Translations under genes and position numbers: made by a program
The notes under the pieces: model-generated
Told to the model about the DNA's origin: nothing
Database searches by the model: none
Seen by the model: the letters and a program-made list of their open reading frames with translations, nothing else
Assembly: GCA_903875215.1 (NCBI GenBank)
Contig: CAIQVH010000036.1
Location: 109,176 to 173,175 of the forward strand
Source: an uncultured Anaerolineae bacterium
GTDB lineage: Bacteria > Chloroflexota > Anaerolineae > Anaerolineales > Villigracilaceae
Direction of reading: 5' to 3'
Length of the DNA stretch: 64,000 bases
Shown: positions 51,944 to 61,817 of the stretch, piece after piece
Numbering within the stretch: the stretch's first letter is position 1
Layout of the letters: each line of letters starts with the position of its first letter

Positions 51944-54900
51944 TCAGGGCAGGATGGTGAAGACTGCCCCGGCGGTGGTGCCCTGCACTTCGGGGAAATA
52001 CGTCAGCCAGGCGTGGGCCGGCAGAACACGGTATTCACCTGCCAGGGCAGGGAGCAGGGTGTAGGTCAACTGGTAGGTTCCGGCGGGCAGGTAATCGGCA
52101 TTCCATTGAATATGGTCGGGATAAATCTGTGGCGTGTGGAAATACCACCAGCCCCACCCTTCGTCGAAAGGCCGGCTGGGATCAACCAGGGCAGCGGCGC
52201 TGGTGCTCGTCTCGCCCTGCTGGCTGGTTTTAAGCGCAGAATTGAGAATTTCTGCCCCGGCTGGAATGTAATCGGTGACAGAGAAATAATAGACCTCCTG
52301 GGGAACGCTGACAGTCAGGCGCACGCTCACGCGTCCCGCTTCGTCTGGCTGCATCTGGTAGGAAGTCACCGGCTGGCAATCGCTTCCGGTGCAGTGGAGA
52401 AATTCCCGGCTGACGGCGAGACCCTGGTTGAGGGCGGGCGCCGTTTCGACGGGCCGCTCGACCGTCAGCGCGGCGCGGTAATAAAGCTGCCCGCTGCCAT
52501 TCTCGCGGCTGATCGTCAGCTGGTTAGCGCCGTTGAGCATTAACTGCGTCAACGGCGTGCTGCTGCTGACGGTGGTCAGATTTTGCGGCCCGGCCGCCTG
52601 CCCCTGCGCAATTTTTTCGCCATTCAGCCCGGCTGAAAAGGCAAAATCGGCGCGGAATTCGCCGGTGGCAACCATGTAACGGTTGAGCGCCAGGAGGATC
52701 CAGCTGGTTTCGTAACTCGAGGCCCACCAGCCCTTGGGGCCGCGCTGTGAAGCCAGGTAGCGTACGGCGTCGGCGGCAAGCGGGCTGGCTGGCTGGGTCT
52801 GCGCCAGCCCGGCCAGGACGACGGCACTGGTGTACAGCGCGGAGCCAGGGCTCATCCAGCCGCCCTGGGTGCTTTCCCAGTGCGCGCCGCTGGCCGAGCG
52901 CAGCGCGCCTGCTTCCAGGTCGGAGAACAGGGTTTGAGCGCGTTCATCGCCCGGGGTCAGGCTGAGCAAGGTTTGCGCCAGCATGGCCTTGGCCCACGGG
53001 TCGAGGCGTTCGCGCCCGGCGTAGAGGGTTTCGGGCAGGAAGGCCAGGTCATTCAGGCCGCCGGTCTCTTGCAAAACGTAGGTATAGAAGGCGGCCTGGT
53101 TGGCCCAGGCCGGCAAGGTAAGATCCACCGAGCCATTGAGCGGTTCAGCGTTGGCAAACAGGTAGGCGCGCCCGCTTTCAAGGGTGGATGCGAGGCGGGT
53201 GGCGGCCTCCACGTCGTTGGAGAGCGTCTCCGGGAGGTTGTTTTGAATCTGCGACAGCCCGAACAGGATGTAGGCCGTCAGGTACGGGTCGCTTTGTTCA
53301 GCGCCCAGCACCCACGGCCAGCCGCCGTCGTATTTTTGCGCGCTAAAAAGCAGGTTGAGTTCGTTTTGCAGGTTTTGCGCCAGGCGGTTTTTCAGGGCCG
53401 GGTTATCCAGGCCGGCACTTTGCAGGCTCTGGTAGGTGACCACATCTGGCAGCAGGTTGGAAAGGATTTCCTCCGTGCTCCAGGGCGTTTCGGGCAGGGT
53501 GCGGGCTGCGAGGCTGGTCAGGATGGTGGAGGCCAGCGAGGGCGATAGTTCCAGGTCGAGCTGGCCGCCGAGCGGTTGGAAGGTGCGCGGCAGGGCCAGG
53601 ATTTCCGTCTGCGTGGAATTGGCCTGTGTCAAAATGCCCGCGGTGCTGAAGGTCTGGGGGGCGCTGTAGCGCAGGACGGGGATCGAGCCATCGGTGGGGC
53701 GGGCAGAATCCTGGAGGTTGCCTGATTTGGCCGAAAAACTGGCTTCGACGGCTGCGCCGGCCTGTACGCGACCGGTCCAGCTGACCCGCACGCGGCCATT
53801 GGCCGGGATGGTGACTTTTTGCTCGGCCTGAGCGGTTGAATCGAGGCTGAATCCGGTCACAGCCAGGCTGACAGTGGCTTCCAGCTGTTGCGCGGTGTTG
53901 TTGTTGACCATGGCCGCCAGTTCGGCCCGGTCGCCGACGACCAGGAAGCGCGGCGTCTGCGGGCGAATCAGCAGTTCTTTGCTGGTGACGACCTTGACGC
54001 GCGCCTGCCCAACACGGGTATCCTGTGTCAACCCGCGGGTTTCAACCTGCCAGGTCGTCAGGCTGTCGGGCAGGGTCAGGGTCAGGTGTGCTTTGCCTTG
54101 CGCGTCGGTAAGAATGTCGGTTTTCCAATAGGCGGTGTCGGGGAATTTCTCGCGCAGGACGAGCGTGGCATCGCCACCACCCCCGCCCATGCCGCCGGGG
54201 AAATCGAGCAGACGGTGGGTGTGGATGGCATCCGTCAGGCCGGTGTATACGCCGAGCGGCTGCTGGCTGTAATAGGCTGGCAGGATGTCCTCGGAGTTGG
54301 GGTCAGCCAGGGCCAGGGCGGCCAGGTCAACGACGGCCATGGAAAATTCGCCCTGGACGGGTTGGCCGGCGCGATCGGTGACGGTCAGGTCGAGGGTCAG
54401 GGTGTCGCCGGGTTTGGCGTTTGCGGGCGTGGCTTGCAGTTCGACGTTCAGCTCAAAGGCGGAGGGGTCGACCGGCAGATTGATGTAACCCTGGCGGAAC
54501 TGCGCACCAGGGCCGAGCAGCGTGGCGGAGAGGTAGATGTTCGGCGCTTCGGCATCGGTAATGGGCAGTTTATAACGGTAGCCTGCAGCGGGGACTGGGA
54601 CAATCTGTACGCTTTTGAAGGTGCTGCGCTCGGTGGTGAAAAGCGCCAGCGCCGGGGCATTGAACGGGTTGGGGAGGAAAATTTCGGCAGTTTCGCCGGG
54701 TTTATAGCGGGTTGCGTTGGCGGTCAGGCGCACCTGATCGTAGGGCAGGTTGGGCCAGACGGCGTTTTCACTGCCGCCAACCCAGACCAGCACCTGGGTT
54801 TTGGCACTGCCGCTGCTGGCTTCAAGCAGGTAGGTGCCGGCTTCGGGTGGGGTGAAGGCCAGGCTGGCAGCGCCGTCGGCGCCAGTGGTGATGGATTGGC

Positions 54901-57811
54901 TGGCGATGGGGGTGTAGAACGGGGTGAAGCGGTAGTTGCCGTAGGAGAAATCCTGGCGCTCCCAGCGGACTTTTTTGAAGTCCACGGTGATGGGGCGGGA
55001 GAGGGGGGTGTGGGCCAGATCGAGGCTGAGCAGATCAAATTTTTGGGCCATGTTGGCCTGCCCGACCCAGACCTGCGGGCGGATGCCGATATAGAAGGAA
55101 TCGGGATGGGCGGTGAGGCTGGCGCGGGCACTGACGGGGAAACCGCCGCTTTCAGTGGCGGTAATTTCGAGGGTCAGTTCGGAGGTGTCTTCCACGTTCA
55201 GGGGACCGAGCGGGATGCTGAAATTGCCGTCGGCGTCGGTGCGGCCGGTGCCGTTTTGCATGTGCGTTCCGAAGTGTTCGCCGGTGGAGAGCCAGTTGCT
55301 GCTGTACAGGCCGGTGTTGTAGTCGGGGATGGGGAAGCTGGTGCTGCGACTGTAGAGCTGCCAGGTAAACGGCAGGTCGGCGACGGGTGAGCCAAAAAAG
55401 TATGCGGCGTGCAGGCTGGCGGTGAGCGGATCGCCATTTTGGGCGGAGGCGGGGCTGAATTCCACGCTCAGGTTCAGCTCCGGTTTGCGATAGTCGGCGA
55501 CCTGGAAGTACAGGCTGCTGCCAGGGAAGTAGCTATTATCTCCCGGGTCGAGGATGAGACTGTAACCGCCGGGGATGGCGTGGGCGGGCAGGGTGTATTC
55601 GCCGGCGAAGGTGCCGTAGCGGGATAATTGGGCCGGTTGTTCGGCGAGCAGGCCGTTGGGGGCCAGGATGCGGATGGAGAGGCTGGTCAGGCCGGATTCG
55701 GTGTAGCGGCCGTCGTAGAGGCTGCGGAGGACGCCGCGGAAATGGATGGTATCGCCGGGGCGGTAGACAGGCCGGTCGCTGTACAGGTAGCCGGTGGTGT
55801 GCGGGCCGCTGGGATCGCCAGGCAGGCCGAAATCCCAGGAGCCGATTCCGCTTTGCCAGCCGGGAGAGCCAAGCCCGAACAGGTCTTCGCCGGGGTTGCC
55901 GAGCACGACATAGGCGGTGGAGGCGCCCTCGGGCAGAGAGCCGCGCCACAGGCCGTTGGAGTCGGTCTGGCCGCTGGCGATACGCCCGCCTTTTTGGTCG
56001 AAGAGGCGCAGGCTGGCGCCGCTGACCGGGGTTTGGGTGCGCAGGTCAACCGCCCAGACCAGGGTTTCAGTGGGGCTGCTTTTGACGGTCAGGTTGATGT
56101 TGCTGGAGAGCAGAAAACGGGCATTGTTGTTGTAACTGGACTGTTCCAGGTCGGGCGATTCGGCGTTGATGTAGTACAGGCCGGGGGTGAGCGGGGTTTC
56201 GCCCAGGCTGACTTCGACAGGCTGGTTGTTGTTGAGCGCCAGTTCGGGGTGGAGGGTCCAGCTGGTATTGTCGGCGGGGAGGAAGCTCTGACGGTACTGG
56301 TAGTCGCTTTCGAGGCGGAAGAAGTCGTCTAGGCTGAGGGTGCCGCGTGAGAGCAGGATGGTTTTGATGTTGACAGCGCGCAGGCTGAGGGTGGCTTCTT
56401 CGGGGCGGGTGAACAATTCCGGGCTGTAGTTGCCATAGCTGAGGGCCGGAGATGCATCCGGTTCGCGGAAGGTGAACTGGACGGGCTGGCCGAGGCTTTG
56501 TCCCCACGGGTCGGCCAGTGTGGCGGGCAGGGTCAAGGTGTAGAGCTGCCCGGGGGTGAAATCTCCGTAGATGCTTAAGGTTTCGCCTTCGGGGCTGGCG
56601 CCGAAGTAGGCCGGCTGGGGAGAAATTTGGAGCTGGGAACCGATATCGGAGCCCTGGGGGGCGTTGAGGGGGGCGCCGAGGAAGAGGGTCAGACCGGAGA
56701 AGGGGCGCTGCTCGCCATTGGCAATATTCGCGCCCTGGAAAGCAAAGCGGTCAACGGTGGCGTATTCGACCAGGTAGGCGCTGCCCAGGGCTTTTCCGCC
56801 GCGCGAGCGCGCCTCCGCGCCGACGGTCAGGGTGAAGGTGGTGGCGCGGGCCAATAATCCGCCCGAGGGGGTGAAGGTGACGACGCTGCCGCGGTCGTTC
56901 CAGGCAAAGGTGCCGGGAACGGCGCTACCATCGGGAGCGCGCAGTGCGACAGCGGTTTCGACGCTGGGGCGATCCATGGGCTGGTTAAAGGTGACTTCAA
57001 TTTTGGGGTCCAGCCCCAGGCGCTGATCCTGGAGGGGAGTGACCCCCAGCACGGCTGGCAGGGCGGTGTGGAAGCTCCAGAGCAGGTTTTGTGAGGCCGG
57101 GTCGAGCGGGGTGCCGGAGGTGCTTTTGAGAGCCGGGTTGATGCGCACGGTGTAATCCAGGCCGCCCGCCAAGGCCGGAGCGGGGTAAAAAATGTAGGTG
57201 CTGGTGTTAAGCCAGGTGCCCTGGCCGTTGGCGGCCGGTTCCAGGCTGAACCCGGCGGGCAGGGAGCTGGAATCGGCCCCGAGCGGCACAACCGGTTGGT
57301 TGAAAGCTGCCACCACGGCGGAATCGGGAGCCACGTCGGTGGCTGCGGCGGCTGGAAGCACCTGGCCCACGCGCAATAGACCGGCGGTGCGGTAGTTCAG
57401 GGTTACAGCGCCGGGCAGGGTCAACCCGTTGCGCAGGGTTTTTGCGCCGCTGCCCAGGGTAAAGCTGACCGGGCTTTCGGGAGGCAGGGCCTGGGCCGGG
57501 AGAATGGATAGGGTGGCATCATCCAACCAGGTGAACAGAAGCGGGGCGCCGCTGGAGGAACTGAAGGCGGCTTCCACTGAGCTGCGTTCCATTGCTTCGC
57601 TGAAATACACGGTCAGCGGGGCCTGGAGCGGGATTTCGCTGCCGATGGGCGGCACCGTTTCGACGATGGCGGGCGGCAGGGGCAGGGCGGTGGCCGTCGG
57701 AGTAGGGCTGGGTGTTCCGGTGAATGCCGGCAGGCTGAGATTGCAGGCCAGCGATACGAGCATGAAAAGGATGAAGGCTGTGAATGAAGATCGGCGCGCG
57801 ACAGGGTTCAT
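51944..57811 (-). CDS. Alpha-2-macroglobulin-like lipoprotein without thioester
   Basis: 1955 residues. A signal peptide with lipobox LVSLAC (Cys23) and a Pro/Thr linker indicate an exported, lipid-anchored protein. Three Big_5-type Ig-like domains (repeated VTFNQPMDRPSVETAV-like cores) lead the chain. MG-type macroglobulin domains follow with TDRPVYRPGDTIHFRGVLR and the central GGMGGGGGDATLVLREKFPDTAYWKTDILTDAQGKAHLTLTLPDSLTTW, then the helical thioester domain. There the thioester motif CxEQ is replaced by STEE (TPWSTEEILSNLLPD), so it cannot trap proteases covalently by that route. ATG 57811 follows AGGAGG; an earlier in-frame ATG lies inside the TATAAT -10. Confidence 0.93.
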   Translation of the reverse strand: MNPVARRSSFTAFILFMLVSLACNLSLPAFTGTPSPTPTATALPLPPAIVETVPPIGSEIPLQAPLTVYFSEAMERSSVEAAFSSSSGAPLLFTWLDDATLSILPAQALPPESPVSFTLGSGAKTLRNGLTLPGAVTLNYRTAGLLRVGQVLPAAAATDVAPDSAVVAAFNQPVVPLGADSSSLPAGFSLEPAANGQGTWLNTSTYIFYPAPALAGGLDYTVRINPALKSTSGTPLDPASQNLLWSFHTALPAVLGVTPLQDQRLGLDPKIEVTFNQPMDRPSVETAVALRAPDGSAVPGTFAWNDRGSVVTFTPSGGLLARATTFTLTVGAEARSRGGKALGSAYLVEYATVDRFAFQGANIANGEQRPFSGLTLFLGAPLNAPQGSDIGSQLQISPQPAYFGASPEGETLSIYGDFTPGQLYTLTLPATLADPWGQSLGQPVQFTFREPDASPALSYGNYSPELFTRPEEATLSLRAVNIKTILLSRGTLSLDDFFRLESDYQYRQSFLPADNTSWTLHPELALNNNQPVEVSLGETPLTPGLYYINAESPDLEQSSYNNNARFLLSSNINLTVKSSPTETLVWAVDLRTQTPVSGASLRLFDQKGGRIASGQTDSNGLWRGSLPEGASTAYVVLGNPGEDLFGLGSPGWQSGIGSWDFGLPGDPSGPHTTGYLYSDRPVYRPGDTIHFRGVLRSLYDGRYTESGLTSLSIRILAPNGLLAEQPAQLSRYGTFAGEYTLPAHAIPGGYSLILDPGDNSYFPGSSLYFQVADYRKPELNLSVEFSPASAQNGDPLTASLHAAYFFGSPVADLPFTWQLYSRSTSFPIPDYNTGLYSSNWLSTGEHFGTHMQNGTGRTDADGNFSIPLGPLNVEDTSELTLEITATESGGFPVSARASLTAHPDSFYIGIRPQVWVGQANMAQKFDLLSLDLAHTPLSRPITVDFKKVRWERQDFSYGNYRFTPFYTPIASQSITTGADGAASLAFTPPEAGTYLLEASSGSAKTQVLVWVGGSENAVWPNLPYDQVRLTANATRYKPGETAEIFLPNPFNAPALALFTTERSTFKSVQIVPVPAAGYRYKLPITDAEAPNIYLSATLLGPGAQFRQGYINLPVDPSAFELNVELQATPANAKPGDTLTLDLTVTDRAGQPVQGEFSMAVVDLAALALADPNSEDILPAYYSQQPLGVYTGLTDAIHTHRLLDFPGGMGGGGGDATLVLREKFPDTAYWKTDILTDAQGKAHLTLTLPDSLTTWQVETRGLTQDTRVGQARVKVVTSKELLIRPQTPRFLVVGDRAELAAMVNNNTAQQLEATVSLAVTGFSLDSTAQAEQKVTIPANGRVRVSWTGRVQAGAAVEASFSAKSGNLQDSARPTDGSIPVLRYSAPQTFSTAGILTQANSTQTEILALPRTFQPLGGQLDLELSPSLASTILTSLAARTLPETPWSTEEILSNLLPDVVTYQSLQSAGLDNPALKNRLAQNLQNELNLLFSAQKYDGGWPWVLGAEQSDPYLTAYILFGLSQIQNNLPETLSNDVEAATRLASTLESGRAYLFANAEPLNGSVDLTLPAWANQAAFYTYVLQETGGLNDLAFLPETLYAGRERLDPWAKAMLAQTLLSLTPGDERAQTLFSDLEAGALRSASGAHWESTQGGWMSPGSALYTSAVVLAGLAQTQPASPLAADAVRYLASQRGPKGWWASSYETSWILLALNRYMVATGEFRADFAFSAGLNGEKIAQGQAAGPQNLTTVSSSTPLTQLMLNGANQLTISRENGSGQLYYRAALTVERPVETAPALNQGLAVSREFLHCTGSDCQPVTSYQMQPDEAGRVSVRLTVSVPQEVYYFSVTDYIPAGAEILNSALKTSQQGETSTSAAALVDPSRPFDEGWGWWYFHTPQIYPDHIQWNADYLPAGTYQLTYTLLPALAGEYRVLPAHAWLTYFPEVQGTTAGAVFTILP

Positions 57812-57893
57812 AGGGTTCCTCCTGATTTTCTCCTCCATTATACATTCCGCTGCGCAGGTGGCTTCCCCCTGTTGGTCTTATCTGTCTGGATAT

Positions 57894-57928
57894 GAAAACG
57901 ACAGCGCTGCGAGGCAGGCTGTCGTTTG
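57894..57928 (-). terminator. Terminator after the ABC permease operon
   Basis: 8-bp stem AACGACAG/CTGTCGTT with a 14-nt loop, ending in TTTTCAT on the minus strand. Confidence 0.65.
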
Positions 57929-57952
57929 GGTGTTGCGGGGAGCGGGGAGAGT

Positions 57953-58882
57953 CTATCCGCCGTGTACCAGGCGCGGGTCGAGCACATCGCGCAGGCCATC
58001 GCCGATCAGGTTAAAGGAGAGCACGGTCAGCATAATGGCGAGGCCGGGGAAGAAGACCAGGAAGGGCGCATTGAAGACGCTGTTGCGCTCCTCGCCGAGC
58101 ATGAGACCCCATTCGGGGGTGGGGAATTCGGCGCCCAGGCCGAGGAAGCTGAGGGCAGCGGCGCTCAAAATGGCGGAGGCAATCCCTAGCGTGCCCTGCA
58201 CGATGAGCGGGGTGACGGCGTTGGGCAGGACGCGGGTAAAGAGGACGCGCAACTCGGAGGCGCCTTGCGCGCGCGAGGCCATGACGTAATCCAATTCCTT
58301 GACGGAAAGCACGCTGGCGCGAATGACGCGGGCAAAGATCGGGATTTCGATGATGGCGATCGCCAGCAGGGCGTTGATCAGGCCGGGGCCAAGCACGGCG
58401 ACAATGGCGATTGCCAGGAGCAGGCTGGGGAATGCCATTAATACATCCAGCGAGCGCATGATCAGGTCATCCAGCCAGCCGCCCAGGAAGCCGGCCATGG
58501 CTCCCAGCAGGCCGCCGATGAGAATGGCAAAGGTGACGGTGGAGATGCCCACGACCAGCGACAGACGCGCGCCGTAGATGATGCGCGAGAACTGGTCGCG
58601 GCTGTTGCCGTCCACACCCATGATGTGCTGCGTTTTTTCGGGGGCGCAGCCCAGCAAATGGATGCAGGGGGGTTCGCGGCGTTTTGCGTCTGCAAGTTGT
58701 TTGATCGGGTCGTATGGCGCGATTTGCCTGGCAAATACTGCGCAAATAATCAAGATCGAGAGGATGAACATGCCCAACTGTGCAGAACGGTGCTGGAACA
58801 GGCGCCGCACCATGATGACGGTCGGGTTGTCACGCTCGGGGATCGAATCGGCAGAAAGGACGGGGACCTGGGCCTGGTTCAT
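57953..58882 (-). CDS. Peptide-type ABC transporter permease, DppC/OppC family
   Basis: 309 residues, six membrane helices. The N-terminal helix, the loop ending in HIMGVDGNSRDQFSRIIYGARLSLVVG and the EAA loop LDYVMASRAQGASELRVLFTRVLPNAVTPLIV are typical of DppC. It forms the membrane channel with the DppB protein encoded upstream. The ATG lies 3 nt past the dppB stop codon. Confidence 0.93.
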   Translation of the reverse strand: MNQAQVPVLSADSIPERDNPTVIMVRRLFQHRSAQLGMFILSILIICAVFARQIAPYDPIKQLADAKRREPPCIHLLGCAPEKTQHIMGVDGNSRDQFSRIIYGARLSLVVGISTVTFAILIGGLLGAMAGFLGGWLDDLIMRSLDVLMAFPSLLLAIAIVAVLGPGLINALLAIAIIEIPIFARVIRASVLSVKELDYVMASRAQGASELRVLFTRVLPNAVTPLIVQGTLGIASAILSAAALSFLGLGAEFPTPEWGLMLGEERNSVFNAPFLVFFPGLAIMLTVLSFNLIGDGLRDVLDPRLVHGG

Positions 58883-58885
58883 AGC

Positions 58886-59962
58886 TTATTTCACCCGGAC
58901 GCGCGGATCGAGGTAGGCATAGGATGCATCAACAATCAGGTTGGTGAAGACGAAGATCAAGGCGATCACCACGGAAAAGCCCTGCACAACGGGATAATCG
59001 CGGTTCAAGATGCCCTCCACCATGCGTGAGCCGACCCCCGGCAGGGAGAAGATGGTTTCCGTCAGTACGGCGCCAGAGAGCAGACCGCCGGTCTGGATGC
59101 CAATGATGGTCACGATGGGGATGAGGGCATTGCGCAAAGCGTGTTTGCGGATGACGAGGGCATAACGCAGCCCTTTGGCGCGCGCGGTGCGGATGTAATC
59201 CTGCCCGAGGACTTCCAGCAAGGCCGAGCGGGTCATGCGCGCAATGACCGCCAGCGAGATGGTGCCGACCGCTATGGCTGGCAGGATCAGGTGTTTCAGG
59301 GCATCCAGCAGCAAGGCCCAGTTTTGTGTCAGGATGGCGTTCAAAATCGCCGAATTGGAGGCCAGGGTGAGCAGGAAGGCTTTGATACCGGTCGGATTCT
59401 CAATCCCCCAGGTTTTGGCCAGCGATACCAGCGACATTCCGGCCGATAAACGCCCACTGGGCGGCAGTTGCAAGGGCGTTCCTTTCAGAACCAGGGCAAA
59501 GAAGTAGGCCAGTAAAAGCCCCAGCCAGAAGATGGGCATACTGACGCCAATATTGGCTCCCAGCATGGTCAGTGTATCGATGAAACTGTTGCGATTAAGC
59601 GCAGAAATAATGCCTAAAATGATCCCAAAGGTTGAGGCAAACAGCATCGCCAGGATGGTCAGCTCAATGGTCATGGGCAGACGTTCGCTGATGATCACGG
59701 TGATCGGGCGGCGATCCTTGAGCGAGTTGCCAAAATCTCCGTGGGCGATGTTGACTGCGTAGCGGAGAAATTGTTCGGGAATGCTTTTATCCAGCCCGAA
59801 ACGTGCCCTGAAATCCCGGCAGCTTTCCTCGGTGGCGTGTTCACCGAGCATGACGTAGCACGGGTCGCCTGGAACGAGGCGCGTGATAATAAAGGTGACC
59901 AGCAAGATGCCTACCAGGACTGGCAAGATAAGGAATAATCGACGCACAAGAAATTGTGCCAT
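58886..59962 (-). CDS. Peptide-type ABC transporter permease, DppB/OppB family
   Basis: 358 residues. MAQFLVRRLFLILPVLVGILLVTFIITRLVPGDP is the standard DppB opening. The EAA loop is DYIRTARAKGLRYALVIRKHALRNALIPIVT, followed by GGLLSGAVLTETIFSLPGVG. An insertion of about 50 residues after the fourth helix (NPTGIKAFLLTLASNSAILNA) is longer than in E. coli DppB. ATG with GGAGACG upstream. Partner of the DppC-like protein; a hairpin separates it from the binding-protein gene. Confidence 0.93.
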   Translation of the reverse strand: MAQFLVRRLFLILPVLVGILLVTFIITRLVPGDPCYVMLGEHATEESCRDFRARFGLDKSIPEQFLRYAVNIAHGDFGNSLKDRRPITVIISERLPMTIELTILAMLFASTFGIILGIISALNRNSFIDTLTMLGANIGVSMPIFWLGLLLAYFFALVLKGTPLQLPPSGRLSAGMSLVSLAKTWGIENPTGIKAFLLTLASNSAILNAILTQNWALLLDALKHLILPAIAVGTISLAVIARMTRSALLEVLGQDYIRTARAKGLRYALVIRKHALRNALIPIVTIIGIQTGGLLSGAVLTETIFSLPGVGSRMVEGILNRDYPVVQGFSVVIALIFVFTNLIVDASYAYLDPRVRVK

Positions 59963-59980
59963 GCGGGTCGTCTCCGAAAG

Positions 59981-60024
59981 TGAAAAAATGAAGGATGGAG
60001 CATGGTTGTGCCATGCTCCATCCA
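59981..60024 (-). terminator. Intercistronic terminator after the binding-protein gene
   Basis: Perfect 13-bp stem GGATGGAGCATGG/CCATGCTCCATCC (59994-60024) followed on the minus strand by TTCATTTTTTC. It would give more binding protein than permease, a common arrangement in ABC operons. Confidence 0.75.
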
Positions 60025-60040
60025 GACTTGCTTGTGGGAA

Positions 60041-61744
60041 TTACTCGGCCGGCTGGTTGAGAACCTTGGGGCCAAACAGATCTTTGAAGTACTGGTAGGC
60101 GCCGGTGTTGCCCTTGCGCAGCGGGTACTTGTAGTCGAGACCGATGCTGAAGCTGGCGACGACATCATTGGCGTCCAGGGCGGCGCCGTTGGAGAAGACC
60201 ACGCCCTTCTTCAGGACGCAGGTCCACTCGGTAGCGTCGGCATTGCCGGTGCAGCTTTCGGCCAGGTCAGGCTCGGCGACGGAGGTGGTGGTGAAGGTGT
60301 AGAGCTTGCTGAAGACCATGTTGCAGGCGCGGAAGGAGTTGCCGTCGGTTTCGTCAGCGCAGGTCAACGAAACGGGTTCGCCATCCTGCGAGAAGACTAC
60401 GGTGCCATCAGCCGTCTTCATCTGCTTGAAGTTTTCGTTGTAGGGGCCAAGCACAACGTTTTCGACGCTGGCCAGGTAGGCCTGGTTGACGGTGCCGTGG
60501 GCGATGACGATGTTCGGGACGTGCTGGGCATACAGCTTGTTGACTTCGTCATACATCTTCTGGCGTTCGACGGGATCGCCCGACTTGCCGGCCTTGCTGA
60601 TCAGGTCCATCATATCCGGGAAGGGATTGCCAAAGGCCTTGCTGGTGCCCATCAGGAAGACATCGTACCAGTTGGTCGCATCGGGGTAGTCTTCGCTCCA
60701 GCCGAGGAAGAACAATTCCTTCTTGCCTTCGCGGGTGGCGGGCAGGTAGGTGGCCCATTCTTCCATTTCCAGCTTGATTTTGATGCCAGATTCAGCCAGC
60801 TGGGCCTGAACGGCCTGGGCGATCTTGGTCGGCTGCGGGAAATAGGGGCGGGTGCGTTCGGCATACGAAAGGGTGTATTCCTTGTCGAAGTCGAAGCCTT
60901 CGGCCTTCAGCATTTCAATGCCCTTGGCAGGATCGTAGGTGGTGTCAACGTAGCCATCGGTGTAACCGGGCTTGACGCCAGCCGGAACGAACTGGGTGGC
61001 AGCCACCGAGCCGGGAGCGTAGAAGTCATCCACGATCTTCTGCTTGTTGATCAGCATGGCCAGGCCCTGGCGGACGTTTTCGTTATCCCAGGGGGCGATG
61101 GTGTTGTTGATGCCCAGGTAGAGGAAGTTGTTGATCTTGCGCGGGGCCAGCTGCAGGTTGGCATCCGCCGAGATGGTGGCCAGGTCATCCGCCGTTACTT
61201 CGGCGATACCGCTGACGTTGCCGGACTGCAGATCGAGCAAGCGCGCCGCAGCTTCCTTGTTCCACTTCAGGATGAAGGTGGAGTTGGCGGGCTTGGTGCC
61301 AAAGTAATTGGGGTTGGCTTCAAAGGTGATGTGATCGCCGCGCACCCATTCCTTGACGATGTAGGGGCCGGTGCCGATCGGGTTGTCGTTGATCTTGACC
61401 GCGTCGCCGCCAGTTTCCTTCAGGTAGCCTTCGTCGAGAATGTTGAAGGCTTCCACCGAGCCCACCTTCGCAATGAAGGCCGGTTCAGGGGCGCAGAAGG
61501 TGAACTTGACAGTCAATTCGTCCACGGCTTCGATGGACTTGATGTTGCCGCCGTAATTGCAGTCGGGAGCAACCAGGCTCTCGCCAACAAAGGCCGGAGC
61601 CGCGGTGGGGGCGGGAGCTTCGGTGGGCGCCGGGGCTTGAGTGGGCTCGGCAGCCGGCGCTTCAGTGGCTGGAGCGCCGCAAGCTGCCAACGCCATGCTG
61701 GCCAAAACCAGCACAGACAGTAAAACATAAAACTTGTTTTTCAT
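60041..61744 (-). CDS. Peptide/nickel-type ABC substrate-binding lipoprotein (family 5)
   Basis: 567 residues. Signal peptide MKNKFYVLLSVLVLASMALAAC with the lipobox ALAAC, a linker of Ala/Pro/Thr/Glu repeats, then a cluster C/family 5 binding fold with NPIGTGPYIVKEWVRGDHITFEANPNYFGTKPANSTF and NVRQGLAMLINKQKIVDDFY. It should deliver an oligopeptide or similar ligand to the DppBC-like permeases. ATG behind GGAGGAG. No ATPase genes follow, so the transporter must borrow them from elsewhere. Confidence 0.93.
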   Translation of the reverse strand: MKNKFYVLLSVLVLASMALAACGAPATEAPAAEPTQAPAPTEAPAPTAAPAFVGESLVAPDCNYGGNIKSIEAVDELTVKFTFCAPEPAFIAKVGSVEAFNILDEGYLKETGGDAVKINDNPIGTGPYIVKEWVRGDHITFEANPNYFGTKPANSTFILKWNKEAAARLLDLQSGNVSGIAEVTADDLATISADANLQLAPRKINNFLYLGINNTIAPWDNENVRQGLAMLINKQKIVDDFYAPGSVAATQFVPAGVKPGYTDGYVDTTYDPAKGIEMLKAEGFDFDKEYTLSYAERTRPYFPQPTKIAQAVQAQLAESGIKIKLEMEEWATYLPATREGKKELFFLGWSEDYPDATNWYDVFLMGTSKAFGNPFPDMMDLISKAGKSGDPVERQKMYDEVNKLYAQHVPNIVIAHGTVNQAYLASVENVVLGPYNENFKQMKTADGTVVFSQDGEPVSLTCADETDGNSFRACNMVFSKLYTFTTTSVAEPDLAESCTGNADATEWTCVLKKGVVFSNGAALDANDVVASFSIGLDYKYPLRKGNTGAYQYFKDLFGPKVLNQPAE

Positions 61745-61817
61745 GTTTCTCCTCCGTAGAGATTATGAATAATTGGAAGGTGAAGGAAGCAAAATAGTTG
61801 CCCGTCCTGAAACCTTC

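Noticed and set aside
53888..55390. 500-codon open frame on the plus strand
   Set aside because: Antisense to the macroglobulin-like gene and of Gly/Val/Gln-biased composition with no recognisable domain.
60002..61723. 573-codon open frame on the plus strand
   Set aside because: Antisense to the ABC binding-protein gene, which has a clear signal peptide, ribosome site and family motifs.
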